A stretch of DNA of 64,000 nucleotides from Pyropia yezoensis (Eukaryota; Rhodophyta; Bangiophyceae; Bangiales; Bangiaceae), in the NCBI GenBank assembly GCA_009829735.1, contig CM020620.1:5014299-5078298 (forward strand), given 5' to 3'. The notes under the pieces are model-generated. The model saw only the letters and a program-made list of their open reading frames with translations. It was not told the DNA's origin and ran no database searches. Numbering within the stretch: the first letter of the stretch is position 1; the number at the start of each line of letters is the position of its first letter. The translations under genes and the position numbers were made by a program. Positions 44,440 through 54,269 of the stretch are shown piece by piece.

Positions 44440-47400
44440 TCACGTTGAGGGAGGGCTGTTAGGGTCTATCTCATTCCGGGCACAGTACGCCCGGACCTTC
44501 TCAGCAGGAAGGTCCTCCACATACTCCCATGTATCGTCCTTGGCTTTGTAGCCAAACCAACGCACCCTCAACATGAGGCGGTCAGTGTCTTCATCCCATC
44601 CGTGGTCGATGAACTTATCGAACACGTACTCCTGCGGGCCCTGTTTGGCCGCAGGCAGTGAGGGGAGGCGCCACGACTCCAACGCACGTGCCCAAGCTGG
44701 GTCGCCTGCAGGCGGTGGTGCAACTTTGACCACGTCCTGTCCGTTCACTGTGCGGACCCCATCGTCACTTTCGATGGTGAAGCGCCGCCCATCAGTACGA
44801 AGGACCTGGTACGGTCCCTTCGTCTGGAATACCAGCTTACCCCCAGTTGGGGTGTGCGAGTGTACCAGCACCCAGTCACCCTGCTCGGGGACATGCTTAG
44901 CATTGCGCACCTTTTTGTCAAAGGTACGCTTGTAGCGCTTTTGTGCTTTGTCCATCTCAGCCCTGACTTTAGGGATGAGGTTTTCAAGCCTAGCGGCGAA
45001 CTCCGCCTTACTCTCAGTAGGAGTAGGCGTACTGCCACCATCCTCCCTAGTTGGGAGCGACCGCCGCACGGCAATAGACCGCACGCGACGGGGGGTCACA
45101 AAAGCGAGGGGTACTTCCCCTGTAGATGAGTGAACCTGCGAATTGTAGGCAGTAGTAAGGATAGAAATGTATTGGTCCCACGTCTTTACGTGCTCACTCA
45201 CATAGTGGCGTAGCTGCCTAACAATAGTTTTGTTGAAGCGCTCCACCTGCCCATTAGTTTGTGGGTGGTAGGGGGTGGCATAGTTTGCCTTAACCCCCAA
45301 CATATCCAGCACTCCCTGAAACAGTACAGACGCAAATTGCGGTCCATTGTCCGATAGTGTACTATCTGGGATGCCATACGCGGCAACCCAGTGATCTAGG
45401 AAGGCTGACACGACCGACATGGCCGTGATCTCTGCCAGTGGGATCGCTCGCGTAAGTTTCGTGAAGCGGTCACAGATGACCAGGAGGTACTGGTTGCCCT
45501 CCTCGGTCACGGGCAGTGGCCCAAGGATGTCCATCGCCAACGCGGCGAAGGGCTCCTTGGCCGGGAACAATAGCATAGCCGTACTAGGCCGCCGTTCCAT
45601 CAGACGATTCTGTGCACAACTTGTGCAGGCAGCCACCCAACTGTAGACGTCCACCACCATGGACGGCCAGTAGTACCTGGTCCTCAGGGTCTGGTACAGT
45701 TTACTAGACCCCAGGTGTCCACCCGTGGGAGCGTTGTGCTCCCTCTCAAGGATACTGTCCTTGAGGGATGCGGGGACGACAAGTTGTTCGGTCCCCTGGA
45801 ATACCCCCCTCCTCATGAGGAGGCCATCGTCTCCCAGAAAGAAGCGCGTCTCAACCACCGTATCCAGTATATCCCTCTGCGACTTGCAGAAGGGATCCTC
45901 GGCCTGGGCCTTCACCACCTCGTCCAGGGACAGGGGCAAGTACTTCTTGTTCCCTGGCGCCTCGGGGTTCAACGCCTGACCCGAGCGCGTGACTACCCCC
46001 ACGATGGGGATGTCCTCATCGACTGGGTTAGTGTCCAGCCCCTCGGTAGGTACCCGAGAGAGGCCGTCGGCAAGGGCATGTTGCCTGCCAGGTCGGTACT
46101 CAATGTCAAAGTTGAAGGGTGCCAGTCGCACCCTCCACCGGTTGAGACGAGTGTCCGTACAGTCCGTCTTGAAGATAAACTGCAACGCGCGGTGGTCACA
46201 GCGGATGAGGAACTTCTCACCCTCTAGGTAGTGACGAAGTGACGTCACCGCCCATACCACTGCGAGTCCTCCCAACTCGGTGACTCCGTAGTTCTTCTCG
46301 GCCGAGTTCAGCCCCTTACTGAAGTATCCCACCGGCAAGTACTCCTTGTCCGGCTGCTGCTGAAGCAACACACAACCAAGTTGGTCGTAGCTAGCGTCCA
46401 CATCCAGGATGTAGTGGCCTCCCAACCTGGGAATTGCCAAGATGGGGGGCTTCAGCAGAAGGTCCCGAAGAGTCTCAAAGGATTCCTGCTCCACCCGACT
46501 TGGGGGAGGCAGGTTCTTCGGTAGCGTTGAGCTCACTAGCTCATTCAACGGCTTCGCCACCTTGGCGAAGCCCTTGGTGAAACGTCGGTACACGTTACAC
46601 ATCCCGAGGAAGCTCCTCATCTGGGTCTGGGTCCGGGGGTACTGAGCCTTACGTATGGCCCTCAAGTTCTTCTCGTTAACACTGAGACGCCCCGGATGGA
46701 CAACATGTCCCAAGTACTCCACCTCTTGAGTAAAGAGGTGGCACTTACTCGCCTTCAGTGACACACCGGCGTCAGCAAGTAGCTTGAACACCTGGCCAAG
46801 ATGGCCAATGTGTTCCTCCGGACTTCGGGAGAACACAATGATGTCGTCTAGGTACACAAGACAGATCTGCCACCGTACTCCGGCCAGAATCATGTCCATA
46901 GCGCGCTGGAAAGTTGCCGGCGCGTTACACAGACCAAACGGTAGGCGCTTGCACTGGTAGGTACCACAGTGACAGGTAAAGGTAGTTTTATGCCTGTCCT
47001 CCGGGGCAATGGGAATTTGCCAGTACCCCGCGTTACAGTCCAGGGTAGAGAACACGTTCGCCTCCCCCAGAGAGTCCAGACAGTCATCCATCCTAGGTAG
47101 GGGATAACTGTCCTTCACCGTGCTCTCGTTGAGCTTACGGTAGTCGATACAAAACCGGGGGGTCCCATCAACTTTGGGGACTATAACCACCGGACTCGCC
47201 CACTCGGCGTTGCTGGCCTCGATCACATCGAGGGCCTCCATGCGAGCAACTTGCTCCTTAACGAGGGCCCTTGAACGAGGTCCTCCCCTATACGGTTGTT
47301 GGCGTATAGGGGGTGCACCGGGCTTCAACTCGATCCGGTGTTGGGTGGCTCTCATGAGTCCCAATTGACCATCCCACAGCTTGTAATATTGGTCCAAGAG

Positions 47401-48423
47401 GCGTTCAACTTGAACCCCCAACCTGGGGGGAACACCCTCCATGTTCACATGGGGCCGAGGAGAGGTGGCCGACTTGGCTTGATGCTTCTCCTTTCCGGAC
47501 TTCGGGTCGCTACTTGCGCCCGCGTTGAGGGTGACCGCTACTACCGGTCCCTCATGTTGGTCGATATAGCCGAACTTGGCTCCCGACTTGAAGTACTTGG
47601 GCGTCGGACTCAGGTTCATCACCTGGATCCTCCACGGGACTCCGGCTTTGGAGTCCATCGATCCAAGGGCAACATGCACTTGGTGCTTGCGAGCAAGACG
47701 GGGGTTAGGGTGCACCAACCCGTTCCCCGAAAAATCAGTTACAACGTCAACGTGCGCCACCGAGTTGGGGGGCAACGTGACTTTGCGGGCTAAACGCAGG
47801 GTAGCAGTAAACCCTTCCCTCACAGAGCAAACAGGCTTCGACTGTGAGACTGTCACAGGAGCCACAGACTTTCCCTTACCAAGGATGGGGATAGTCTCCC
47901 CATTCATCAACTTGACCCAGTACTCGGGGCCACAGATCAAAGGCACTTGTGTTACGACATAAGGGGTACCCAGAAGGAGGGGTACCGATATATTCTCAAC
48001 TACACCATAGGACACGTCGACCTCATGGGTCCCCAACCTAGTTGGTAGGGTCACGGCACCAACGATGGGAAGTACCCCACCATTGATGTCAATCATATGG
48101 TCAGCCTTGGACCTCCAGCGTTGGAGCTTCACCTCCTTTGGTAATAGCGACTTGCGTATCAAGGAGGCTCCTGACCCGGTATCAAGCACGATACGGGCAC
48201 AACAGGCGCGGCCGGGGGCAAGTTGCACCCGTCCAGCCACCTGGAAGTTCTCACCCGTCAGCACCGCGATGACCCGACGTGGGTTTACGTTCTTGGGGAG
48301 TCCTACCCGAGGTGGGCGGACTCCCTTAGGTCGCCGCAGTATCCGGCACGGTTGGTTCGTCCTCCTGGCCCACTTGGCCGAGGCTGCCGTTGTGAGCTTC
48401 GGACGGCCAGCTCCAACGGTCAT
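44440..48423 (-). CDS. pol: Pol of the chromovirus: protease, RT, RNase H, integrase, chromodomain
   Basis: 1327 residues. Protease: IVLDTGSGASLIRKSLLP near residue 80. Reverse transcriptase: FCIDYRKLNESTVKDSYPLP, LPFGLCNAPATFQRAM and the catalytic LVYLDDIIVFS. RNase H: YILDVDASYDQLGCVLLQQQ and IRCDHRALQFI. Integrase: an HHCC zinc region (HNAPTGGHLG, CTSCAQNR), then the core with LAMDILGPLP, TLSDNGPQFAS and YHPQTNGQVERFNK supplying the DDE triad. The C-terminal chromodomain (LRVRWFGYKAKDDTWEYVED) would guide integration to modified histone H3. The order integrase after RNase H is the Ty3/gypsy order. The frame is open throughout. Confidence 0.95.
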   Translation of the reverse strand: MTVGAGRPKLTTAASAKWARRTNQPCRILRRPKGVRPPRVGLPKNVNPRRVIAVLTGENFQVAGRVQLAPGRACCARIVLDTGSGASLIRKSLLPKEVKLQRWRSKADHMIDINGGVLPIVGAVTLPTRLGTHEVDVSYGVVENISVPLLLGTPYVVTQVPLICGPEYWVKLMNGETIPILGKGKSVAPVTVSQSKPVCSVREGFTATLRLARKVTLPPNSVAHVDVVTDFSGNGLVHPNPRLARKHQVHVALGSMDSKAGVPWRIQVMNLSPTPKYFKSGAKFGYIDQHEGPVVAVTLNAGASSDPKSGKEKHQAKSATSPRPHVNMEGVPPRLGVQVERLLDQYYKLWDGQLGLMRATQHRIELKPGAPPIRQQPYRGGPRSRALVKEQVARMEALDVIEASNAEWASPVVIVPKVDGTPRFCIDYRKLNESTVKDSYPLPRMDDCLDSLGEANVFSTLDCNAGYWQIPIAPEDRHKTTFTCHCGTYQCKRLPFGLCNAPATFQRAMDMILAGVRWQICLVYLDDIIVFSRSPEEHIGHLGQVFKLLADAGVSLKASKCHLFTQEVEYLGHVVHPGRLSVNEKNLRAIRKAQYPRTQTQMRSFLGMCNVYRRFTKGFAKVAKPLNELVSSTLPKNLPPPSRVEQESFETLRDLLLKPPILAIPRLGGHYILDVDASYDQLGCVLLQQQPDKEYLPVGYFSKGLNSAEKNYGVTELGGLAVVWAVTSLRHYLEGEKFLIRCDHRALQFIFKTDCTDTRLNRWRVRLAPFNFDIEYRPGRQHALADGLSRVPTEGLDTNPVDEDIPIVGVVTRSGQALNPEAPGNKKYLPLSLDEVVKAQAEDPFCKSQRDILDTVVETRFFLGDDGLLMRRGVFQGTEQLVVPASLKDSILEREHNAPTGGHLGSSKLYQTLRTRYYWPSMVVDVYSWVAACTSCAQNRLMERRPSTAMLLFPAKEPFAALAMDILGPLPVTEEGNQYLLVICDRFTKLTRAIPLAEITAMSVVSAFLDHWVAAYGIPDSTLSDNGPQFASVLFQGVLDMLGVKANYATPYHPQTNGQVERFNKTIVRQLRHYVSEHVKTWDQYISILTTAYNSQVHSSTGEVPLAFVTPRRVRSIAVRRSLPTREDGGSTPTPTESKAEFAARLENLIPKVRAEMDKAQKRYKRTFDKKVRNAKHVPEQGDWVLVHSHTPTGGKLVFQTKGPYQVLRTDGRRFTIESDDGVRTVNGQDVVKVAPPPAGDPAWARALESWRLPSLPAAKQGPQEYVFDKFIDHGWDEDTDRLMLRVRWFGYKAKDDTWEYVEDLPAEKVRAYCARNEIDPNSPPST

Positions 48424-50390
48424 TCGTTTCCCGCCGACTTGGCGTCCGAATCTGAGGGCGGGGAGGAAGACGACGAGTCCGAGGACGACGTGTCCGCCTC
48501 CTCCGCCGAGGGTGTGGCGACCGCGACGACCGGTCGAGACCCACCCTCGCGGCGTGAACGTACTTCGCTCGTAGCCGACTTCTTACTCGCATTCCTAACA
48601 AGTTGTTGGATGCGTTTACTCAACTTGGGGCAGTCATATGCCCAGTGTCCATCGGAGTTGCAGTTCCAACACCGATGGTCAGTTCCCGGAGGGGTCTTCC
48701 CAACTGGGGAAGACGAAGAGGTACCCTGGGAAGTTCCCACGGCAGCTACCACTCTCTCCTTGCGGATTCGGCGTGCCTCTCTCAACTCTCTGGCTTGGCG
48801 CGCCTCCTCCCGTTCCTTGGCCAACTCGGCCTGACGCTCCTGGCGTTGTTCCTCCCGCATCTTGCGGTAGGCCTCGCCTCTGCGATAGGCGAACCTGGCC
48901 AACTCGGCCAGGGTCGCCCGGGCAGTGTTATGCTCCCGGGTCTCCATCCGGACTGACCAATGGAGTCCCTCCACAAACCGACTCTTCACCACAGCTTGTG
49001 GATGAAGAAACCCACAGAGATTGTTGAGCTTACGGACTCGCTCCGCAAAGGACAACTCGTCCTCCGCCTCTTCCTGATGGGCTTGCGTAAACTCCTCGAC
49101 TTGAGAAGCCAACGCTGCCTCATCAACCATGGCTCTCAACAACCAGTTGACGAGCTCCAAATAGGACGTCACCTCCCCAGCGCCTCCACTTGAGGAGCTG
49201 GGCATGACGGACATAAGTTCTGTCCGCAGGTCTCCCTTCGTAAACTCCTGTAGCATGTAAAAAGCCATGCCTTCACTTATGGCATTGTCGTCACAGGCTT
49301 TTGTGAAACGACGTAGGAACTCAAAGACACAGAGGGGGGGAGTTCCATCCCACTCCGCTCTGTGCCCAAAAGAATGAAGTGCATTCTTCTTGGCACGGCC
49401 CATAGCTCGGGCCTGGTCAGGACCATACGCCACCGACTTGTTGTGGAGGGCGTAGGTCTCACAGTCAAAGATCCGCTGGTAGACCGGGTTGGCTACCTGA
49501 ATCTTGGGCGGCACCTCACGTTGAGGGAACAGCCGCTGTGGCACTGGGGTAAGTCCACCCTCAGTGCCTGTAGTCTGGTACGGCGAGCTTGGTGTAGCCG
49601 CCGGCGTTTCCGAGGGGAACTCCCCCGTGAAGGGCGTCCGCCCCACCGCGTATGGTGTGGCTCCCTCGTTGGGAGTCACAGGTGTCGCCCCCAGTTCGGG
49701 GCGACCAGAGATAGGCGTAAGGGGGGATTCCCCCTGCGCCTGCGGGCTCGAAAGCCCCAATCCGGTCTTGACATTAAGGCCATCTGGCAAACTCGCCACA
49801 ATCTGATTCAGAATAGTATTCGTCATCGTGCCCACCAGGTCCGGCAAAATCTGCCGCAACACATTGGTCGCCTCCCGACGGACAGTTTCCGCGAGGAGTG
49901 GATTGACGACTCCAGTTGAGTCTCGGTCCGCCTCCGGGAGTCCACCTGAGGGGTAACCACGTTCTTCAGGGGTCTCAACCGGGGGCATGGGCGCGAGCCC
50001 ATCGCCGACCAACGGAGGTCCACCGTCCTCCGAAAGCCTAGTTGGCGACGACTCCAAGCCAAAGTTGGCTCCAACCCGAGTGGAACCCGCGGGGACAGTC
50101 CTCACCCCTTGGGACGTTCCCGTTGAGTATACCACGCGGTGGCCAGACTTCGGCCCACCCACATCAGAAGTGTCACCCGAGTGAACTCCCGACTGAGTCG
50201 GGGTGGCCTGTTGCCCGCCCGTACTTCCAGTCCTGCTGGCTTGAGGGACCCCTAGTCCCTCTGCGACCCCAGGTAAACCCACCTGTGTCTCACCAGTATT
50301 CAAAGGCACTGAAGTACGTGTGTCACCCGTGTACTCCCCGGACGACGGGGGGTCCGAGCTAGCCATGTTGGCTGACGATCCGTATGACAC
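48420..50390 (-). CDS. gag: Gag of the chromovirus
   Basis: 656 residues from MSYGSSANMASSDPPSSG (a second Met eight residues on is an alternative). A disordered Pro/Thr/Gly-rich N-terminal half is followed by a capsid-like helical region (IFDCETYALHNKSVAYG, AEWDGTPPLCVFEFLRRF, EVTSYLELVNWLL, SFAERVRKLNNLCGFL), a charged coiled-coil (RQAELAKEREEARQARELRE) and one CCHC zinc knuckle (CWNCNSDGHWAYDC) that would bind genomic RNA. A Ser/Asp-rich tail ends it. The stop codon overlaps the pol start by four bases (ATGA). The capsid-like region is shared with the gag-protease element. Confidence 0.88.
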   Translation of the reverse strand: MSYGSSANMASSDPPSSGEYTGDTRTSVPLNTGETQVGLPGVAEGLGVPQASRTGSTGGQQATPTQSGVHSGDTSDVGGPKSGHRVVYSTGTSQGVRTVPAGSTRVGANFGLESSPTRLSEDGGPPLVGDGLAPMPPVETPEERGYPSGGLPEADRDSTGVVNPLLAETVRREATNVLRQILPDLVGTMTNTILNQIVASLPDGLNVKTGLGLSSPQAQGESPLTPISGRPELGATPVTPNEGATPYAVGRTPFTGEFPSETPAATPSSPYQTTGTEGGLTPVPQRLFPQREVPPKIQVANPVYQRIFDCETYALHNKSVAYGPDQARAMGRAKKNALHSFGHRAEWDGTPPLCVFEFLRRFTKACDDNAISEGMAFYMLQEFTKGDLRTELMSVMPSSSSGGAGEVTSYLELVNWLLRAMVDEAALASQVEEFTQAHQEEAEDELSFAERVRKLNNLCGFLHPQAVVKSRFVEGLHWSVRMETREHNTARATLAELARFAYRRGEAYRKMREEQRQERQAELAKEREEARQARELREARRIRKERVVAAVGTSQGTSSSSPVGKTPPGTDHRCWNCNSDGHWAYDCPKLSKRIQQLVRNASKKSATSEVRSRREGGSRPVVAVATPSAEEADTSSSDSSSSSPPSDSDAKSAGNE

Positions 50391-50465
50391 GGTCCAAGAC
50401 CACCGTTCCTCTGAGACAGAGGGCCCACTACACCCGGGTGCACCCGGAGGTAGAGTTTACCTCTG

Positions 50466-50483
50466 TCCCCTGCTGCTCCACCA
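50466..50483 (-). promoter_or_regulatory. Primer-binding site of the chromovirus
   Basis: On the minus strand TGGTGGAGCAGCAGGGGA begins two bases inside the 5' LTR and starts TGG, complementary to a tRNA CCA end. The gag-protease element at 27526 uses nearly the same site. The tRNA was not identified. Confidence 0.75.
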
Positions 50484-50485
50484 AA

Positions 50486-50954
50486 TGTGGCAAAAACCAC
50501 AAGCACACACGGCACCCAAGTCGGGGCGGTGTGCTAGGGCTGCCTCCCGTGTCGGGGGAACCGGAAGAAGTGCAAGTCGCACACACTCTGTCCCTGTTGT
50601 GGGGCAAACCCCCCACGGACAAACAAGAGGATGGTGCGTGGTCCAACAGTTTTTTGGTCGGGACGGGGACGCAGGGCCAAGCCCCGCTGTCCCTCCCCTT
50701 ATCCCCCCAGGGTCCACTCAGAATCTCGCCACTCAGAATCTCCCACCCCAGCACCTGCCCACCGGGCCACACGAAAATTCAAGACGATAAATGCAGAAAA
50801 CCCTCAAATCCAAGTTGGATTTACTACTAAGCTAACTATCCCAAACTTAGGGAATATGGACCCAAATGCAGGGGGAGGAACGGATCAGGCTAGTGGCCTG
50901 CCGCCCCTTGCATGGCACGTGTTGCCCCCCTACCTGGGGGTCAATACTGCCACA
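50486..50954 (-). repeat. 5' LTR of the chromovirus
   Basis: 469 bases. It should contain the promoter for gag-pol on the minus strand. Confidence 0.92.
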
Positions 50955-50959
50955 CTACC
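50955..50959 (+). other. Target-site duplication CTACC (right) of the chromovirus
   Basis: Exact copy of 41573-41577. Confidence 0.9.
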
Positions 50960-51566
50960 CTCCAGGGCTGGTCAGACTGATCATTTTGCGCTGCAATAAG
51001 GACATATCCAAAATTTTAGACTGGAGTAAAGATAAATACTTATGAAGACAGAGACGTGCACTTTGCTGCAGATCATGTAGTCCTGGATGAACAGATACCG
51101 GAATATACATTCTTGAACCCATCAGTGGAAATGTGATCAAGTCCTAGATCGACCGTGGAAAATGCACTTCTGGAGGAGCGTCGGCCGCGGACGGGGTGGG
51201 GCCTGCGCAGCTGACCTGCATTTTTCTTCGCTGCCTATGCTCTTCATGAAGTAGGCTCATCGGGCGGGCGATGCCTTCCACAGGGAGGACGTTAGATGAA
51301 GCATCAGTTGGGATGTGCGCCTGTGAAAGCGCACGCGAGCAGTTCGTTAAGCCGGGACGGCCGCTGGCTACACAACATCGAAAGACGCTGGCAAATGCAT
51401 GGCAACAATGTTGTGAACATGATCACATGCCCCGTGACGCGGCGCCGGAAGGTGTGGCCTGGTCCACCGTTTGCCCAGGCCACGCGCTCCTCAAGACAAG
51501 CAATGGCTGCTCCCATGCACGTCGCTATTCCCGCAGGTGCCGTACCTCTCCACGCCGCCGGCCGTG
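50960..51566. other. 600 bases without a gene; AT-richer target flank of the chromovirus
   Basis: Continuation of the target sequence from 41572. Only short frames are seen. GC rises again after about 51500. Confidence 0.4.
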
Positions 51567-51974
51567 TCACGGAATCGGCCCTCGGGCCTCGGCGGCGGGT
51601 GGCGCCCTTTCCCTCTCACGCATGGCGGCGATAACGTCCCCATTGACGCCCAGGATGCCCAGGTCCCCCCGCACGAGCAGCCCGCCGAGAGTGGCGCCGA
51701 CCCCCCCCGCAGCCGCCGCGACCTCGCTGGTCGTCGCGCCCGCGGCGCGGAGGTCGGCCGCCGGCGCAGCGAGGGTGGGCGGCACACCTAGCGGAGGCAA
51801 CGACAGCAGGTGCGCCGCGAGGGCGCTCAGGGGGCCCTTCGCCGCGAACGCCGCCGCCAGGTGGTACAGCGCCTTGGCCGCAGCCGTGAGAGGCATGCGC
51901 GGGGGTGTGGCGCCCGCGGCGGCGGCGACGCCATTGCCACCGGCGAGCGCCAGAGGGTCCCCTTCGAAGGCCAT
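51567..51974 (-). CDS. Hypothetical Ala/Leu/Gly-rich protein
   Basis: A 135-residue frame from MAFEGDPLALAGGNGVAAAA at 51974, helical in character (ALYHLAAAFAAKGPLSALAA, RGDLGILGVNGDVIAAMRER), with GC-ending codons like the host genes. Upstream on the minus strand a pyrimidine tract with TTTCCAG (just before 51980) and a CTGGTGAGC donor about 140 bases earlier suggest a short 5' intron. No family is recognised. It could be one exon of a longer gene. Confidence 0.35.
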   Translation of the reverse strand: MAFEGDPLALAGGNGVAAAAGATPPRMPLTAAAKALYHLAAAFAAKGPLSALAAHLLSLPPLGVPPTLAAPAADLRAAGATTSEVAAAAGGVGATLGGLLVRGDLGILGVNGDVIAAMRERERAPPAAEARGPIP

Positions 51975-52536
51975 GTCGCCACTGGAAAGGGGGGAATGGG
52001 GGCGGGGTGGGGGAGGGAGGGGCGCCCGCACACGCGCCCTCTGCACCGCCGCTCCCGCCGCCTCCACCACCTCCGCCGCCCTCCACCCGCCCACCCGCTC
52101 CGACGAGTCGCTCACCAGGGAAGAGGTAGCATCACCGCCGCCGGGAGCGCCGCGCCGACGTCGCCCCGAAAGGGGGAGGGGGGGGGGGGTCGACGGCAAG
52201 CTGGCTCGCTCCAGGGCGGCGGGCGGTTGGGGCAGTCGGCCGGGGGTGGGGTGGGTGGGGTGGGGACCGCGGCCGCGTGCAGGGGAAGAGGGACGTGGGC
52301 AGCGCAATTGACGCGCGCGCAGACGTGCGCGGGCGACGGGCGCGTCGCAGATTACAGACAAGATCGTCGTGTCTGAGCGATAGCCGGGAGATGGAAGGGG
52401 GTATGGCCAAAGAACGCATGGCCGTTTTTTTTTCAGGAGAGACGGGCAAAACAAGCGACAAGAAGAAGCGCCAAACGAAAAACCAACGCATCACACGAAC
52501 GGCCGCTAGCCGGCTATCCACATTCCCGGGCGGCCG

Positions 52537-52944
52537 CTATTCAGCCGGCTTGCTCCCCGAGACAGAAGGCGTCAGCGACCTCCCCGGAAGCAGGGCAGCA
52601 GGCCATGGGGAACACAGGGGCGCGGCGTGGTACCTGCAACTCCAGTCCTGCCCGGCGGGGAAGATGTCGCACGGCCGCATGTGGGAGGCAGCGCCTCGAC
52701 GGTTGCACAGGAAGAGGGCAAGGGCTGACCCGGCGCCAATGTGCCGCAAAGGCTCCTCGGCCGTATGGTACAAGCCTAGAAAGGAGTAACGCACCCCTGC
52801 CGGGAGTGGGCCGCGCTTCCTCCACTGCCTGCCCACCGACGCCGTGTGCTCTCGGCGGTAGCCTCTCTTGGGGGCCTTGACCAGCGGAGACACCGTAGGA
52901 GTGGGGTAGCCGGCCAGCGCGTGCAACTCTGGGATGGATGGCAA
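52537..52944 (-). CDS. Hypothetical fragment, possibly from the neighbouring DIRS element
   Basis: A 135-codon minus frame with protein-like composition (VSPLVKAPKRGYRREHTASV, LYHTAEEPLRHIGAGSALAL). Its place downstream of the DIRS RNase H on the same strand suits the tyrosine-recombinase region of that element, but I cannot see the R-H-R-Y residues that would prove it. A host exon remains possible. Confidence 0.3.
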   Translation of the reverse strand: MPSIPELHALAGYPTPTVSPLVKAPKRGYRREHTASVGRQWRKRGPLPAGVRYSFLGLYHTAEEPLRHIGAGSALALFLCNRRGAASHMRPCDIFPAGQDWSCRYHAAPLCSPWPAALLPGRSLTPSVSGSKPAE

Positions 52945-53391
52945 GTTTGAAGCTGGGGACCCGGCTGCGACGGTCCCCCGTCGCCTGAAGACGTCGAGTT
53001 ACAGGACAATGGCTTCCAATGCGGCGGGAGGGGGGCAGAGGGACGCCAACGGGCACAAGTTCTCGAACATCTCCCAGTTGTTCACATGATTACGCACCGT
53101 CGCGGGTTGACCCGCCGCCTCCAGCAGTTACGTTCCTTCGGACGCCCCCAGGCCTGACCTCAGGCGGCGTGGTAGCACCTTGTCCCAGAGACTCCGCAAG
53201 CGAGCTACAGGGGGCACTGGGTTGCGCTTTGACCGGCGAAGCTGAATGCGGCCACGTGAGCGCTGACGCAGGGGTCGCCCGCGTCCCATGGCTGAAGACC
53301 CCTTCGTCTGTTGAGAGCTCCAGCGAGACTGAGCAGCCTGAGACGTCCCGTGCCCAGCAAGAGTGGGCCTTCCAGACGGGCGTATTCAGAT

Positions 53392-53773
53392 TGTGGCAAA
53401 AACCACTCACACACGCGACACCCAAGTTGGGGCGGTGCGCAAGGGCTGCCTCCCGTGTCGGGGGAACCGGAAGAAGTGCAAGTCGCACACACTCTGTCCC
53501 TGTTGTGGGGCAATCCCCCCACTGACAAACAAGAAGATGGTGTGTGGGCCAACAGTTTATTGGTCGGGACGGGGAAGCGAGGCCAAGCCCCGCTGTCCCT
53601 CCCCTTTTCCCCCCAGGGTCCCCTCATGATCTGGCCTCTCAGAATCTCCCACCAACTATCCCAAACTTAGGTAATATGGACCCAAATGCAGGGGAGGAAC
53701 GGGTCAGGCTAGTGGCTTGCCGCCCCTTGCATGGCACGTGTTGCCCTCCTACCTGGGGGTCAATACTGCCACA
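53392..53773 (+). mobile_element. Solo LTR of family A, internally shortened (fossil)
   Basis: 382 bases from TGTGGCA to TGCCACA, collinear with the 469-base chromovirus LTR except for an internal shortfall of about 87 bases, with modest substitution elsewhere. Flanking pentamers CAGAT and GAGAT resemble a target duplication with one change. It sits against the RNase H end of the DIRS fossil, so it is younger than that element. Confidence 0.85.
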
Positions 53774-54269
53774 GAGATTGCCCTGCGCCCCCGACCGCAG
53801 GATCCTCCAGACCGTTGGGCCGATGAGTTGGAAAGGTGGGCTCACCCAACAGTCTTCGTCCATCCACGAGTGCACCATCGCGTTCACGCCCACCATGCCT
53901 GGGTCTACCGTTGTCGAGTAGTTTCGTCCGCACTTGCGCTTGAGGCTAGTCGCAAACCGATCCAGCGTGTGCGGCACACACTGCCGCTCCAGCCTGTTGA
54001 ACGCTCGGTCCGACAGAGGCCAGTCCGTGCTGTCTGGGCTGCGCGACAGCTTTTCCATCGCGAGGTTCACGTCGAACGACACGTTTCCTGCCCATAGATG
54101 CAAGCTGTTGTGGGCACACTACTTGCAAAGCAGACGGAGTTATCGCATCATTGCCTCCGTCATGGAGTTGCCGTTGTTGATTGCGTCCACGCTGACGAGG
54201 CCGTCCATCCTAAACCGGATGATGGTCCACGCCGGCCGTAGGAGATCCAAAAAGGACTGCAGTGCCAGC

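Larger units (their letters stand above)
41578..50954 (-). mobile_element. Complete Ty3/gypsy chromovirus, family A, with an extra opposite-strand ORF (looks almost whole)
   Basis: 9377 bases bounded by two 469-base LTRs that look identical by eye, with TGTGGCA/TGCCACA ends and a CTACC duplication. Read on the minus strand the order is 5' LTR (50954-50486), primer-binding site, gag (50390-48420), pol (48423-44440), a 2.4-kb 3' region holding a plus-strand ORF, polypurine tract and 3' LTR (42046-41578). Pol carries protease, reverse transcriptase, RNase H, integrase and a C-terminal chromodomain, which places it among chromoviruses that target heterochromatin. Gag and pol are open; the opposite-strand frame has about one break. 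Matching LTRs mean a very recent insertion. Three other family A remnants lie in this window. Confidence 0.93.

Noticed and set aside
52537-53056. Tyrosine recombinase of the DIRS fossil
   Set aside because: Position and strand fit, but the R-H-R-Y residues could not be identified; kept only as an unassigned fragment.
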